DNA from: Actinoplanes utahensis
GTDB lineage: Bacteria > Actinomycetota > Actinomycetes > Mycobacteriales > Micromonosporaceae
Reading direction: 5' to 3'
Assembly: GCF_016862455.1 (NCBI RefSeq)
Contig: NZ_BOMZ01000033.1
Coordinates: 124,001-188,000 of the forward strand
DNA length: 64,000 nt
Shown: in pieces, positions 7,055 to 17,110 of the stretch
Numbering within the stretch: position 1 is the first letter of the stretch
Layout of the letters: each line of letters starts with the position of its first letter
The notes under the pieces: model-generated
Databases searched by the model: none
What the model saw: the letters and a program-made list of their open reading frames with translations, nothing else
What the model was told of the DNA's origin: nothing
Program-made: the position numbers and the translations under genes

Positions 7055-10000
7055 GCCTCATGCTCCTTGCCAGCCTGCGAGGGCTGCTGCCCTCCCGGAG
7101 TGTCCTCCAGGTTGGTCGATTGTTCCTTGGTGCGACCGCGCTGCACACCGCGGTGGTACGCGGACAGGAGACCGCGGACCCCCTCGGGAGTACGGCGCTG
7201 GACGGAGTTACCGCCCCGGTCGACACCGCCGGGGACGAGTTGAGCCATCGGCGTGCGCTTCGGCAGGCCCGCCGTGGTGGTGCTCTCCACCGGTGCTTCG
7301 GCAGCCGCACGGGCCGCCTGCCAGCCGTCGTCCGCCGCGGTGCGCCACGGGTTCGACGCGGGAGCGCCGTTGCCGTAACCCACCGCCGCGGCGGCCGGTG
7401 CACCAACAGTAGCCGTGTCGCGGTCCCGCGACTCCGGGGATGCGGCCTGCTGCGGCACTCCCGGGCTCCGAACCGGCTCGCCGGTCGGGATCCGCTGCGA
7501 GACGACCGACTCGTCGCCGAGGCCGGCGACCTTGGGCCGCACCTCCGCGTTGGGTCCGGTGGTGGTGAACCAGGCCGACTCCAGCTCCCGGAAGATCGGC
7601 AGCTCCATCGTCTCGTCCGCGAACGGGACGGCGCCTTCGCGGGCCGACGCCATCTGCGCGGCGGCGGCGGCCTGCGCCTCCACCGGCTCGACCGGCGGGG
7701 CCGAGTTCGGCACCGGCATGGTCTGCGGGTTGGTCGGCGGTGCCACCTGCGGCTGGGCCTCGAAGTTCTCCGGCCGGAACCGCGGGATCTCGGCGGTCAT
7801 GTCGAGCGCGGCGGCGAGGTTCTCCGGGACGTGCGGGGCGGCCGTGTCACGTTCCGCGGAGACCGGCGGCCAGGCCGGGGGCGCCGAGGCGAACGGCGTC
7901 CGCTGGTCGGGCGATCCGGAGACCGGCGATGCCGACACCGGCTCGGCCGGACCCGTGTAGAACGGGGCCGCGGAGACCGGCGGGGCGGACGAGACCGGCG
8001 GCGCCGAGACGGGCGGGAGCGGCGGCGCGGAGACCGGCGGCATGAACGCGTTACGGGCCTGGGTCTGGCTCTCCGGGTTGGCCGGGAGCTGCCGCGGGAT
8101 GGTCGCCCCGAAGCCGTTGTTCTCGCCGTCGGGCCGGAACTCGTCGGACCGGAAGTCGTCGGGCCGGAAGTCACCGCCGTTGCGGCGCTGGGCCAGCTCG
8201 TCCAGTCCGGCGAAGCCCTGCGGGCCGGCCGGCAGCGGCGGGATGACCTCGTTGCTGCGCGGGCCGTGGAATCCGTTGGACGAGCCGTTGGCGCCGTTCG
8301 AGCCGTTGGCACCGTTGGAGCCGTTGGCACCGTTCGTGCCGCCGAACCCGTTGGCGCCGCCGAACCCGTTGGTGTTCGCGGTGTAGCCACCGAATCCGGC
8401 CGGCGCCGCGCCGGTCAGGTCGGACCAGGCCGGAACCGAGCCGTTGGAGCCGTTCGACGGGTTCATGCCGCCGCTCTCCAGGGCCAGGGGCTCGCCGAAG
8501 CCGGGCAGGCCGGAGCCGGGACCACCGTCGAAGGAGGCACGCGACTGGACCTGGGCGGAGGCCGCCGCGGCCAGGACCGAGACGGGCAGGCCCACCTCGG
8601 CGACGGTGCCACGCTCGCGGTCGGCCGGGCGGAGCTCGACCCGGACCTGGTGCCGGTTCGCCAGCCGGGCGACCACGACCAGGCCCATCATCCGGGAGAC
8701 GGCCACGTCCACCGTCGGCGGGTTGGCGAGCCGCTCGTTGAGGTCGCGGAGCTGCTCGCGGCTGATACCGATGCCGTGGTCCTCGACGGTCAGCACGGCG
8801 GTGTCGCCGATCTTGCGCGCCTCGACGAGGACGTTGGAGTTCGGCGGGGAGAACGCGGTCGCGTTGTCGAAGAGCTCGGCGACCAGGTGGACCATGTCGT
8901 TCACGGCGTGCGCCGCAACCTCGATGTCCCGGTCGATCATGCCGAACTCGATGCGGGTGTAGTGCTCGACCTCGGACTGCGCGGCCCGGAGCACGTCGAT
9001 CAGAGCGGCCGGTTCCCGCTGCACGCGAGTCGAGTCGGCGCCGGCGAGGACCAGGAGGTTCTCGTCGTTACGCCGCATTCGGGTGGCCAGGTGGTCGAGC
9101 TGGAAGAGCTCGGCCAGACGGTCCGGGTCCTCCTCGCCGCGCTCGAGCCGGTCCAGGTGACCGATGAGCCGGTCGACCAGGATCTGCGAACGGCGGGCCA
9201 GGTTGACGAACATCGTCGCGACGGAGGCACGCAGTGCGGCCTGTTCGGCGGCGGTGCGGACGGCCTCGAGGTGGACCGCGTTGAACGCCTCGGTCACCTG
9301 CCCGAACTCGTCCCGGCTGCGAACCGGGAGAGGCTCGGCGATCTGGTCGGCGACCTGCGCCGGGGTGAGCGACGCGGACAGTGCCGGGTCACGCAGCCGG
9401 CTCACCGCGTGCGGCAGGCCGAACTGGGCGACGGCGAGCGCGCCCTGGCGCAGCTCACGGAGCGAGCGGGCCATCGACCGGGCGACCAACCACGCGAAGA
9501 GGATGGCCAGCAGCAGCATGCCGAGCAGCAGGCTGGTCTCCAGGAAGACGTCCTGGTTGGTGTCGTTGCGCAGGGTGGTGGCCTGGTCCACGATCCGCTT
9601 GTCGAACTCGACCTCGACCTGGCGGTACAGCTCGTTGTAGCCGGCGAGCGCTTCTTCCCACTTGGCCGGGTTGATCGGAAGGCTGGAGATGTCCTCGCCC
9701 TGCAGCGAGATCATCGGGCCGGTGTAGTTGGCCGCCTGCTGCTTCTTGGGGCCGGAGATGGTGTTGTCGTAGAACTCCGTCTCCGCCGTCGAAGCGACCG
9801 AGTCGAGCGTCTGCGCGGTGAGCTCGAGGCCCGTCATGGTCGACAGGAGGTCCTTGCGGAAGGTGGCGTCGAAGGCCTTCTTCGCGATGACCTGCTGGCC
9901 GATGTAGCGCTGCTGGGCGACGTAGTCCTTGGCCTGGGCGACCGCGGCCACCACGCGCAGCCGGTCGCTCAGATCCTGGTTGTTGGCCAGCTGCGCGGAG

Positions 10001-10545
10001 ATGACACGGACCTGGAGGAGGTCGTTGATCAGGGTGTCGTAGGTCTTCAGGACGTCGCTCGGTTCCACGCCGCCCTTGGCGACGCGGCTGCGGAACACCG
10101 GCAGGTCCTCGAGGTTGCGGTCGAGGCGGAGGAGCAGGACCCCGACGTTCTCCGGGACGTCCTCCAGGCCGGTCTGCTGGATGTACGGAACCTTGGCCGC
10201 GTCGACGTCGCCGTGCTCGCCGTTGTAGAGGTCGACAGCGGACTTGAAGTTCTGGCTGCCGGTGGGAGCGACGGTGATCATGACGCCGTACGTGCGCTCG
10301 GCCTGGAGGTGGTCGACCAGACCACCGGAGGCTTCGGAGAGCACCGAGAGGGTGCGTGCGCGCTCCGCGTTACTGGCTTCGTCGATGTGGTCCACGAGGC
10401 CGTTGACACCGACGATGATCGTTGCGACCGTCGGCACCAGCATGATCAGGCCAAGTTTGGACCAGATTGGTAGGTCTCGCAGCCGACCCGCGGGTCGCCG
10501 CAGACGCGACATGACGCCGTTCGCGCTACTGGGGCGCTTGCTCAC
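7051..10545 (-). CDS. cvnA: Conservon membrane sensor histidine kinase with nitrate/nitrite-sensing-like ectodomain (CvnA-type, 1164 aa)
   Basis: GTG at 10545 has AGGAGG 8 nt upstream; the frame runs further back without a better start. Order: TM1 (~31-51), extracytoplasmic helical NIT-like domain (~55-330), TM2 (~335-357), HAMP-like linker, a dimerisation helix with [12 protein letters not shown], and an HATPase_c domain (~530-650) with [12 protein letters not shown] and EDHGIGIS boxes. The last ~510 residues are Pro/Gly/Asn/Ser-rich with NGANGSNG repeats and end in the SAWFT / GLPKR-x-P / Y-x-RG-x-x-RG module also found in the 934-aa protein at 1320-4124. It is probably the first gene of a four-gene operon. 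The ligand is unknown. Confidence 0.93.
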   Translation of the reverse strand: MSKRPSSANGVMSRLRRPAGRLRDLPIWSKLGLIMLVPTVATIIVGVNGLVDHIDEASNAERARTLSVLSEASGGLVDHLQAERTYGVMITVAPTGSQNFKSAVDLYNGEHGDVDAAKVPYIQQTGLEDVPENVGVLLLRLDRNLEDLPVFRSRVAKGGVEPSDVLKTYDTLINDLLQVRVISAQLANNQDLSDRLRVVAAVAQAKDYVAQQRYIGQQVIAKKAFDATFRKDLLSTMTGLELTAQTLDSVASTAETEFYDNTISGPKKQQAANYTGPMISLQGEDISSLPINPAKWEEALAGYNELYRQVEVEFDKRIVDQATTLRNDTNQDVFLETSLLLGMLLLAILFAWLVARSMARSLRELRQGALAVAQFGLPHAVSRLRDPALSASLTPAQVADQIAEPLPVRSRDEFGQVTEAFNAVHLEAVRTAAEQAALRASVATMFVNLARRSQILVDRLIGHLDRLERGEEDPDRLAELFQLDHLATRMRRNDENLLVLAGADSTRVQREPAALIDVLRAAQSEVEHYTRIEFGMIDRDIEVAAHAVNDMVHLVAELFDNATAFSPPNSNVLVEARKIGDTAVLTVEDHGIGISREQLRDLNERLANPPTVDVAVSRMMGLVVVARLANRHQVRVELRPADRERGTVAEVGLPVSVLAAAASAQVQSRASFDGGPGSGLPGFGEPLALESGGMNPSNGSNGSVPAWSDLTGAAPAGFGGYTANTNGFGGANGFGGTNGANGSNGANGSNGANGSSNGFHGPRSNEVIPPLPAGPQGFAGLDELAQRRNGGDFRPDDFRSDEFRPDGENNGFGATIPRQLPANPESQTQARNAFMPPVSAPPLPPVSAPPVSSAPPVSAAPFYTGPAEPVSASPVSGSPDQRTPFASAPPAWPPVSAERDTAAPHVPENLAAALDMTAEIPRFRPENFEAQPQVAPPTNPQTMPVPNSAPPVEPVEAQAAAAAQMASAREGAVPFADETMELPIFRELESAWFTTTGPNAEVRPKVAGLGDESVVSQRIPTGEPVRSPGVPQQAASPESRDRDTATVGAPAAAAVGYGNGAPASNPWRTAADDGWQAARAAAEAPVESTTTAGLPKRTPMAQLVPGGVDRGGNSVQRRTPEGVRGLLSAYHRGVQRGRTKEQSTNLEDTPGGQQPSQAGKEHEA
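8275..8375 (-). repeat. In-frame repeats encoding NGANGSNG and GFGG units in the kinase tail
   Basis: 9-bp units of the CCGTTGGCR type (Asn-Gly-Ala or Ser) recur tandemly, with degenerate neighbours encoding [11 protein letters not shown]. They keep the frame and encode a flexible linker. Confidence 0.8.
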
Positions 10546-10949
10546 GTCACCGTCCTCCTGATTCGGGCCCGGCATTCGGCTCGCCGGACACCGCACACGG
10601 CCGACTCGCCGACGTCGGGCCCCCGAGATTCCATCACGACAAGTGTCAAAGAGAAAGAGCAGGCGGACACGGACCGGTTGTGTGACGCGATGTTGCAACC
10701 TCATAGTTGGACATCGCCGGTCTCAGATCACTGCCTGTGAAGCTGCACATCTCTCAAGGTCACTCACTGGCCGGCGTGGCATTGGGGGGTGGGTGCACGC
10801 CGGCCGGGTCCCGATCGTAGTCGATCGCGATAAGAGTGACGATGACTCGGTTTCCCGCGATCGGCAAGGCGAGCCGCCCGAGTATGCCGACTTTGCAGGC
10901 GGCAGTCTAGCCGAACGGTGCGCCCCCCGCGTCTGACGGCCGATTTCTA
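10546..10949. other. Upstream region of the conservon operon
   Basis: No gene is seen. The distance to the neighbouring adenosine deaminase stop allows a sizeable promoter/leader for the minus-strand conservon. I could not pick a convincing promoter for cvnA within it. Confidence 0.5.
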
Positions 10950-10979
10950 TTGACGTACGTTCGTTCAGATCCCTATATC
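10950..10979 (+). promoter_or_regulatory. Candidate sigma70-type promoter reading into the adenosine deaminase gene in antisense
   Basis: TTGACG (10950-10955), an 18-nt spacer and TATATC (10974-10979) resemble a housekeeping promoter on the plus strand. No plus-strand gene follows until rlmA at 12146. A transcript would start near 10986 and run antisense through add. Confidence 0.35.
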
Positions 10980-10997
10980 GCCGGAAAAAGGCACTTT

Positions 10998-12119
10998 TCA
11001 GGCCACGAGCTTGGCGTACGCCGGCTTGATCACCTCATTGATGAGCACCAGCCGCTCGTCATAGGGAATGAACGCCGACTTCATCGCATTGATCGTCAGC
11101 CACTGCAGTTCCATCCAGCCCCACCCGAACGCCTCGGTCAGCAGCGTCATCTCCCGTGACATGGAGGTTCCGCTCATCAGCCGGTTGTCGGTGTTGACGG
11201 TGACCCGGAACCGGAGGTCGTGCAGCAGCTTGATCGGGTGCTCGGCGATCGACGGTGCGGCACCGGTCTGCACGTTCGACGACGGGCACAACTCGAGGGG
11301 GATCCGCTTGTCCCGGACATAGGAGGCCAGCCGGCCCAGCACCGGTGGCGCCGAGTGGGTACCCCCGGTGACCGACGGGGCGCTCGGCCCGTCCGCGGTG
11401 ACCGTGATGTCGTCGACGATGCGTACGCCGTGGCCCAGCCGGTCCGCGCCGCACCACTGGATGGCCTGCCAGATCGACGGCAGCCCGAAGGCCTCGCCGG
11501 CGTGGATGGTGAAGTGGAAGTTCTCCCGCTGGAGGTACTCGAAAGCGTCGAGGTGCCGGGTGGGCGGGAAGCCGGCCTCGGCGCCGGCGATGTCGAAACC
11601 GACCACGCCGCTGTCCCGGTAGCGGACCGCCAGCTCGGCGATCTCCTGCGACCGGGCGGCGTGCCGCATCGCGGTCAGCAGGGTGCCGACCCGGATCGGC
11701 GTGCCGTTGGCCGCGGCCTCGGCGCAGCCCTCCCGGAACCCCTCGTGCACCACCTCGACCACCCGGTCCAGGGTGAGGCCGCGCTCCAGGTGCTGCTCCG
11801 GGGCGTACCGGATCTCGGCGTAGACGACGCCGTCGGCGGCCAGGTCCAGGGCGCACTCCTTGGCGACCCGGTGCAGGCCCTCCTCGGTCTGCATCACCGC
11901 CACGGTGTGCGCGAAGGTCTCCAGGTACCGTTCCAGCGAGCCGGAGTCGGCGGCCGCGACGAACCACTCGCCGAGCCGTTCCGGATCAGTGGAGGGCAGT
12001 TCGTGACCGACCGCCTCGGCCAGCTCGACGATGGTGGCCGGCCGCAGGCCACCGTCCAGGTGGTCGTGCAGCAGAACTTTCGGGGCCTTGATGATGTCGG
12101 AGTGTGCGATGCCAGCCAT
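10998..12119 (-). CDS. add: Adenosine deaminase
   Basis: This 373-aa enzyme hydrolyses (deoxy)adenosine to (deoxy)inosine. Metal and catalytic motifs are visible: [10 protein letters not shown] near the N-terminus (zinc His pair), HAGE (~residue 206), GHGVRI, and [11 protein letters not shown], where the family usually has the zinc-binding Asp in a TDDP or TDN setting. The length is normal for bacterial Add. ATG at 12119 is preceded by a TAGGCT box 6 nt away and no ribosome site, so the mRNA is probably leaderless. Divergent from rlmA with 26 bp between starts. Functionally it belongs with the deoA/cdd/ABC transporter cluster on the same strand at 13.7-21 kb. Confidence 0.93.
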   Translation of the reverse strand: MAGIAHSDIIKAPKVLLHDHLDGGLRPATIVELAEAVGHELPSTDPERLGEWFVAAADSGSLERYLETFAHTVAVMQTEEGLHRVAKECALDLAADGVVYAEIRYAPEQHLERGLTLDRVVEVVHEGFREGCAEAAANGTPIRVGTLLTAMRHAARSQEIAELAVRYRDSGVVGFDIAGAEAGFPPTRHLDAFEYLQRENFHFTIHAGEAFGLPSIWQAIQWCGADRLGHGVRIVDDITVTADGPSAPSVTGGTHSAPPVLGRLASYVRDKRIPLELCPSSNVQTGAAPSIAEHPIKLLHDLRFRVTVNTDNRLMSGTSMSREMTLLTEAFGWGWMELQWLTINAMKSAFIPYDERLVLINEVIKPAYAKLVA

Positions 12120-12125
12120 CCGAGA

Positions 12126-12131
12126 AGCCTA
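12126..12131 (-). promoter_or_regulatory. -10 box of leaderless add transcript
   Basis: TAGGCT lies 6 nt before the ATG on the minus strand, leaving no room for a ribosome site. Confidence 0.6.
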
Positions 12132-12145
12132 GAGGGAAGCGCCCG

Positions 12146-12961
12146 ATGATCGACGGAGCAATTCCGTATCTGCGGTGCCCGGTGTGCCGCGACACACTCG
12201 CTCGCCGGGAGCGGGCGCTGCGCTGCCCGCGCGGGCACAGCTTCGACATGGCCCGGCAGGGGTACGCCGATCTCAGCGCCGGCCGCCTCCCGCACACCGG
12301 GGACAGCGCGGACATGGTCGCCGACCGGGCCGATTTCCTGGCCGCCGGGCACTACTCGTTCATCGCCGGCGCGCTGGCCGGGCACCGGACCGAGGGGCTC
12401 GTGCTGGACGCGGGCACCGGGACCGGCGACTACCTGGCCCGGTTCCTGGACGCCTCCCCCGCGGCGATCGGTCTCGGACTGGACGTCTCCAAGCCGGCAC
12501 TACGCCGGGCCGCCCGGGCCCATCCACGAGCGGCGGCGGTGCTGGCCGATCTGTGGCGCCCGCTCCCGGTCGCCGACGCGGTCGCCTCGGTGGTGCTCGA
12601 CGTGTTCGCGCCCCGCAACGGTCCCGAGTTCCACCGGGTGCTGCACCCGGACGGCGTGCTGCTGGTGGTCACCCCGGCCGCCGACCACCTGGCCGAGCTG
12701 ATCACCGAGTACGGCCTGATCCAGGTCGACCCGGACAAGGCCGCCCGGGTCGGGGAGAGTCTCGGCGGGCACTTCACGCTCGCGGAGACCGCCACCCACC
12801 GCCGCGAGCTGAAGCTGACCGCGGCCGAGGCGCGCACGCTGATCGGGATGACCCCCAGCGCCCGGCACGTGCCGGTGGACGACCTGCCCACGCACGACGT
12901 CCGCGTGACGGCCGCCGTCGACGTGACGGTCTATCGGCCGCTACGCCCGTCCCGGGCGTAG
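12146..12961 (+). CDS. rlmA: 23S rRNA (guanine-N1)-methyltransferase, RlmA family
   Basis: 271 aa starting at ATG 12146, with GAGGGA 8 nt upstream. The N-terminus has the family zinc-binding layout CPVC (residues ~10-13) and C-P-R-G-H (~26-30), followed by the substrate-binding segment MARQGYADLSAG. A Rossmann SAM domain follows: motif I is LDAGTGTGDYLARFL and a V-V-L-D-V-F-A-P-R-N strand is typical of RlmA. Gram-positive members (RlmAII, TlrB) methylate G748 and can confer tylosin or mycinamicin resistance, whereas RlmAI methylates G745; the sequence alone does not separate these. The stop codon lies inside its terminator stem. Confidence 0.9.
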   Translation: MIDGAIPYLRCPVCRDTLARRERALRCPRGHSFDMARQGYADLSAGRLPHTGDSADMVADRADFLAAGHYSFIAGALAGHRTEGLVLDAGTGTGDYLARFLDASPAAIGLGLDVSKPALRRAARAHPRAAAVLADLWRPLPVADAVASVVLDVFAPRNGPEFHRVLHPDGVLLVVTPAADHLAELITEYGLIQVDPDKAARVGESLGGHFTLAETATHRRELKLTAAEARTLIGMTPSARHVPVDDLPTHDVRVTAAVDVTVYRPLRPSRA

Positions 12962-13026
12962 CGGCCCGGTGTCCCGCCCACCTCGCTCCCGGACCTCCCG
13001 GGACGGCCGGGTTCCGGCGGGACACC
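12936..13026. terminator. Nested hairpins between convergent genes
   Basis: A 14-bp perfect stem (12936-12949 / 12953-12966) includes the rlmA stop codon. It is followed by an 11-bp inverted repeat (12968-12978 / 13016-13026). Together they can terminate rlmA and the oppositely oriented gene ending at 13061. Confidence 0.75.
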
Positions 13027-13028
13027 GC

Positions 13029-13049
13029 GTGGCCCGTACCAGCGAAGGG
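13029..13049. repeat. Dispersed intergenic element, copy 2
   Basis: The core GTGGCCCGTACC is followed by AGCGAAGGG. It lies directly after the terminator hairpins and ends 12 bp before the neighbouring gene's stop. Confidence 0.6.
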
Positions 13050-13060
13050 TCGGCAAGGCC

Positions 13061-13741
13061 CTAGACGGAGAGGTCGACCTCTTCCCACTCCGGAGGTCTG
13101 TCGTGGTACGGGCCGTCGAAGACGACCGCCCACTCCAGCGCCCACCGGCGCTGGCCGATCGCGTTGCTGTCCACCTCGCCGGGCAGGGACCGGCCGTGCT
13201 GTTCGGCCTCCTGGTAGGCCCAGTCCAGACAGTAGTAGAGGTCGAGCAGCACCGCTGCCTCGATCGGATCGCGGACCGCGACCAGCGACCGGGACCGCCA
13301 GCGGGTGAAGCTCTCGCCGGCCGGCAGGTCCGGCATCTGGGCCATCAGCCGGTCGTCCGGCGCCACCGTGGGGTCCAGGTGCCGGCTCAGGCCGAGCAGC
13401 CAGGCCAGCGCGAAGACCGCGTCGTGGTGCAGCACGAACGAGCGGTGGTCGCCTTTCGCGCCGATGACGAACTGCCACTCCGGCGGGGTGACGAGCTCGA
13501 CCAGATGCGAGCCGAGCAGCCAGCTCATCGCCGCTTCGGTGGGCATGCCGAAACAGCGCGCGACGACGACGTGCAGCACCGCGGCGCGGGCTTCCAGCTC
13601 CGCGACCGGACGCAGCTCGACCGTGTCACCCGGCTCCCAGACCAGCGGGAACGCCAGCGGGGGCAGGGGCAGGCCGAGCCGGGCCAGTTCGTCGAGGCTC
13701 GCCTCGCGAACGGCGCGGGGATCGGGTACGGCCTTCTGCAT
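13061..13741 (-). CDS. DUF4272-like conserved protein (226 aa)
   Basis: A soluble protein with a conserved-looking core (ARCFGMPTEAAMSWLLGSHL, then FVIGAKGDHRSFVLHHDAVF) resembling DUF4272 proteins of unknown function. That family call is from memory of its W-x-L / D-x-x-x-F-x-L-A-W-L-L-G pattern and is moderate. No signal peptide or membrane segment is seen. It starts 6 bp after the thymidine phosphorylase stop, so it is probably the last gene of the nucleoside-salvage operon, although no link to nucleoside metabolism is evident. Confidence 0.75.
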   Translation of the reverse strand: MQKAVPDPRAVREASLDELARLGLPLPPLAFPLVWEPGDTVELRPVAELEARAAVLHVVVARCFGMPTEAAMSWLLGSHLVELVTPPEWQFVIGAKGDHRSFVLHHDAVFALAWLLGLSRHLDPTVAPDDRLMAQMPDLPAGESFTRWRSRSLVAVRDPIEAAVLLDLYYCLDWAYQEAEQHGRSLPGEVDSNAIGQRRWALEWAVVFDGPYHDRPPEWEEVDLSV

Positions 13742-13747
13742 GGCGCC

Positions 13748-15025
13748 TCAGGCTATGCGGTCGAGCAGCAGCGGAACAGGGGCCGCCGCCGCCGCTCCGA
13801 AGGTGAACGCCCCGGCGGCGTCGGCGCGGGCCGCGGGGATCCGCGACTCGTCGTCGGCGCGCAGCTCCAGCAGCACGTCACCGGTCCTGACCCGGTCACC
13901 CGGGCGGACCTTCAACTGCACGCCGGCGCCGAAGCTGACCGGGTCCTCCTTGCGGGCGCGGCCGGCGCCGAGACGCCAGGCGGCGATGCCGATCCCGTAC
14001 GCGTCGATCGAGGTCACCACCCCGTCCTCGGTCGCCCGCAGCACCTCGGTGTGCGCGGCCACCGGCAGCGTCGCGTCCGGGTCGCCGCCCTGCGCGCGGA
14101 TCATGTCGCGCCAGGTGTCCATCGCCTTGCCGGAGGCCAGGACCTTCTCCGGATCGGCGTCCACGCCGGCCGCGGCCAGCATCTCCCGGGCCAGGGCCAG
14201 GGTCAGTTCGACGACGTCGGACGGGCCGCCGCCGGCCAGCACCTCGACCGACTCGGCCACCTCGTTGGCGTTGCCGACGGCCAGGCCGAGCGGGGTGCTC
14301 ATGTCGGTGAGCAGCGCGACGGTGGTGACGCCGCTGTCCTTGCCGAGCTGGACCATGGTGCGGGCCAGCTCCTGGGCCGAGGCCAGGTCCTTCATGAACG
14401 CGCCGGTGCCGACCTTGACGTCGAGGACCAGCGCGCCGGTGCCCTCGGCGATCTTCTTGCTCATGATCGAGCTGGCGATCAGCGGGATGGCCTCGACCGT
14501 GCCGGTGACGTCGCGCAGCGCGTAGAGCTTGCGGTCGGCCGGGGCCAGGCCCTCGCCGGCGGCGCAGATGACCGCGCCGATGTCCTGCAGCTGGCTCTTG
14601 AACTGCTCGTTGGAGATGCGGGCCTGCCAGCCGGCGATCGACTCCAGCTTGTCCAGGGTGCCGCCGGTGTGGCCGAGGCCGCGGCCGGACAGCTGCGGCA
14701 CGGCCACCCCGCACGCGGCGACCAGCGGGGTCAGCGGCAGCGTGATCTTGTCGCCGACGCCGCCGGTGGAGTGTTTGTCGGCGGTCGGCCGGGTCACCGA
14801 GGACAGGTCCAGCCGCTCGCCGCTGGCGATCATCGCGGCGGTCCAGCGGGCGATCTCGGCGCTCGTCATGCCGCGCAGCAGGATCGCCATGGCCAGGGCC
14901 GACATCTGCTCGTCGGCGACGATCCCCTTCGTGTACGCGTCGACGACCCAGTCGATCTGGGCGTCGGTGAGAACGTGCCCGTCCCGTTTGGCCCGGATGA
15001 CGTCCACTGCCGCGAATGCGCTCAT
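13748..15025 (-). CDS. deoA: Thymidine phosphorylase
   Basis: 425 aa. The pyrimidine-nucleoside phosphorylase signature SGRGLGHTGGTLDKLESI and the phosphate-binding KHSTGGVGDKITL are intact. It cleaves (deoxy)thymidine or uridine to the base and (deoxy)ribose 1-phosphate. ATG at 15025 overlaps the upstream cytidine deaminase stop (ATGA), so the two are translationally coupled. An upstream TTG at 15040 is in frame but buried in the previous gene. The length fits the family (430-440 aa). Position after the BMP-type importer and cdd indicates catabolic salvage of imported pyrimidine nucleosides. Confidence 0.94.
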   Translation of the reverse strand: MSAFAAVDVIRAKRDGHVLTDAQIDWVVDAYTKGIVADEQMSALAMAILLRGMTSAEIARWTAAMIASGERLDLSSVTRPTADKHSTGGVGDKITLPLTPLVAACGVAVPQLSGRGLGHTGGTLDKLESIAGWQARISNEQFKSQLQDIGAVICAAGEGLAPADRKLYALRDVTGTVEAIPLIASSIMSKKIAEGTGALVLDVKVGTGAFMKDLASAQELARTMVQLGKDSGVTTVALLTDMSTPLGLAVGNANEVAESVEVLAGGGPSDVVELTLALAREMLAAAGVDADPEKVLASGKAMDTWRDMIRAQGGDPDATLPVAAHTEVLRATEDGVVTSIDAYGIGIAAWRLGAGRARKEDPVSFGAGVQLKVRPGDRVRTGDVLLELRADDESRIPAARADAAGAFTFGAAAAAPVPLLLDRIA

Positions 15026-15735
15026 GCCTGTTCTTCCCAACGCTGCGGGATGCCCTCAGGGGCCTCTCCCTCACCCGCCCAGGACAGTCCGCCCTCGGCA
15101 TCCACCACCACGACCCGCGGAGTGCGGACCAGTCCCCAGGCCACGGCGGCGGCCGCGGAGGCCAGGTTCGGGCCCTCCTCCAGGATGCCCTTCTCCTCGG
15201 CCGATCCCGGCTCGCCGGAGGAACGTTCCCAGTAACTCGTCCAGATCGTCTCGCCGCCGGACAGGTCCGGGTGGACGAAAACGGTCCCCCGGCCGCGCCA
15301 CTTCGCCAGCTCGGGGGGCACGTCGGCGCCGCCGACCGGGCCGGTGACCCGTTCCATGTCCTCGTAACCGAACGCGTGCGGCAGCAGCTCGGTCATCCGC
15401 AGTGGCCGGGGCAGCGCCTCGACCAGCAGCTCCGGGCCGCCGTGCTCCCAGAGGAGCTGACGGCAGCGGCCGCACGGCATCAGCGGGGCGCCGGTCGCGT
15501 CCACGCACGAGATCGCCACCAGGCGCCCGCCGCCGGTCGCGTGCAAGGAGCTGACCAGGCCGCACTCGGCGCACAGGGTCATCCCGATGGACGCGTTCTC
15601 CACGTTGCAGCCGACGATCACGCGGCCGTCGTCGACCAGGCCGGCCACCCCGACCGGGAAGTCGGATATCGGCGTGTACGCCCGCCGCATCGTCTCGATG
15701 GCGGCGGTCCGCAGAGCCGCCCAGTCGATCTCCAT
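15022..15735 (-). CDS. cdd: Cytidine deaminase with an uncharacterised C-terminal extension (237 aa)
   Basis: Residues 1-~130 are a complete cytidine deaminase: substrate segment YTPISDFPVGVAGL, N-V-E-N-A-S, zinc ligands in T-L-C-A-E-C and P-C-G-R-C with the catalytic Glu of C-A-E. Typical bacterial enzymes stop near 130 residues, but here ~105 more follow (from about HAFGYEDMERVTG). They contain W-R-G-R-G-T-V-F-V-H, a hydrophobic VAWGLVRTPRVVVVDAEG strand and a terminal E-G-I-P-Q-R-W-E-E. I do not recognise this second part. ATG at 15735 is chosen because the enzyme core begins there; the frame extends upstream to 15780. Confidence 0.92.
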   Translation of the reverse strand: MEIDWAALRTAAIETMRRAYTPISDFPVGVAGLVDDGRVIVGCNVENASIGMTLCAECGLVSSLHATGGGRLVAISCVDATGAPLMPCGRCRQLLWEHGGPELLVEALPRPLRMTELLPHAFGYEDMERVTGPVGGADVPPELAKWRGRGTVFVHPDLSGGETIWTSYWERSSGEPGSAEEKGILEEGPNLASAAAAVAWGLVRTPRVVVVDAEGGLSWAGEGEAPEGIPQRWEEQA

Positions 15736-15838
15736 GACACCGATTCTGCCGTAGCGCTCCGGGGCGGGAAGCCGCGGCACCGGCGACTTCCCGCGTGATC
15801 CCGCGTCTTCTCGCGCGGGAAATGATCTTGAAACAGGC

Positions 15839-17107
15839 TCAGCTCTTGATGTACGGCTGACCCGAGGCCGCCGGCCCGCGCACCCGGCCGACCAGACCGG
15901 CCACCGCGATGAGCGTCGCCAGGTACGGCAGCATGTTCAGGAACTGGCTGGGTACCGGGCTGTCGATCGCGCTCAGGTACGTCGCCAGCTTCTGCGCGAA
16001 GCCGAAGAACAGCGCCGCCCCGAACGCCCCGATCGGGGTGAACCGGCCGAAGATGAGCGCGGCCAGGGCGATGAAGCCCGCCCCCGCGGTCATGTTCTTG
16101 GTGAAACTGCCGGTCGCCACCAGCGTGAAGTACGCCCCGCCGATACCGGCGACCACACCACCGAGGAGCACGTTCAGGTAACGCAGGCCGCGTACCCGGA
16201 TGCCCACCGTGTCGGCCGCGGTCGGGTGCTCGCCGACGGCCCGCGTCCGCAGGCCCCACCGGGTCCGGCTGAGCCCGAAGTGGATCACGATGACCAGGCC
16301 CAGTGCGAGCCAGACCAGCAGGTTCGCCTCGAACAGCACCGGCCCGACGACCGGGATGTCGGCCAGGCCCGGCACCCGCCACTCCGGCATCTGCGGCGGC
16401 TGGTTGTAGGTCTGCGCGTTCGGCTGCATCAGCCGCTCGTACAGGAAGCCGGTGATGCCGAGCGCGAACAGGTTCAGCACCATGCCGACGACCGTCTGGT
16501 CGACCAGGTAGCGGATCGAGAGCACGGCCAGGATCGCCGCGATGATCACGCCGCCGACGGCCGCGCTGATCAGACCGGCCCAGACGCTGCCGGCCATGGT
16601 GCCGACCAGGGCGCCGGCGAAGGCGCCCATCAGGAACTGGCCCTCGATCGCCACGTTCACCACACCGGAGCGCTCGCCGAGCACACCGGCCAGCGCGCCG
16701 AGGATCAGCGGCAGGGCCAGCTGCAGCGTGCCGTCCGTGGTGTCCACCAGCGGCATGAACTCACCCGCCACCTGCCAGCACAGGAAGGACAGCACGAAGG
16801 TGAGGATGCCCAGGCTGAGCCACACGTTGGCGTGCCGCTTGAGCACCCCGGCGAACAGCGCCCCACCGGCGGCCACCGTCAGCACCCCGAAGAGCACCGC
16901 GCCGAACCTGCCGTCGATGGCGAGCGCCGCGCCCTCGGCGTTCTCCGTCAGCGTGAACCTGGCGTCCTCGCTCGTGGCCAGCGCACCGAACACCACGGCC
17001 GCCAGCCCGCCGAGCAGGATCAGGGCCAGGCCGAGACGGCGGTACCGGGTCCAGAACGGCTCCGGCGCGGTGACCTCGGCCAGGTCCTCCACAGTCGCGG
17101 TCGACAT
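15839..17107 (-). CDS. ABC transporter permease, nucleoside (BMP-type) importer, second permease
   Basis: 422-aa polytopic protein with about ten hydrophobic segments and the branched-chain/BPD_transp_2 permease look (LPLILGALAGVLGERSGVVN, then YLNVLLGGVVAGIGGAYFTL). It pairs with the permease gene 3 bp upstream to form the membrane channel of a purine/pyrimidine nucleoside importer of the BmpA/NupNOPQ (RnsABCD) class. The first ~30 residues form an N-terminal cytoplasmic extension. The next gene is cdd after a 103-bp gap. Confidence 0.92.
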   Translation of the reverse strand: MSTATVEDLAEVTAPEPFWTRYRRLGLALILLGGLAAVVFGALATSEDARFTLTENAEGAALAIDGRFGAVLFGVLTVAAGGALFAGVLKRHANVWLSLGILTFVLSFLCWQVAGEFMPLVDTTDGTLQLALPLILGALAGVLGERSGVVNVAIEGQFLMGAFAGALVGTMAGSVWAGLISAAVGGVIIAAILAVLSIRYLVDQTVVGMVLNLFALGITGFLYERLMQPNAQTYNQPPQMPEWRVPGLADIPVVGPVLFEANLLVWLALGLVIVIHFGLSRTRWGLRTRAVGEHPTAADTVGIRVRGLRYLNVLLGGVVAGIGGAYFTLVATGSFTKNMTAGAGFIALAALIFGRFTPIGAFGAALFFGFAQKLATYLSAIDSPVPSQFLNMLPYLATLIAVAGLVGRVRGPAASGQPYIKS

Positions 17108-17110
17108 GTC

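Noticed and set aside
8275..8375. Short repeats in the kinase gene as a CRISPR array
   Set aside because: Repeats are contiguous 9-18-bp coding units without spacers and remain in frame.
7048..10473. 1141-aa plus-strand frame over the sensor kinase gene
   Set aside because: Complementary-frame noise; the minus strand has clear kinase motifs and coupling to cvnB.
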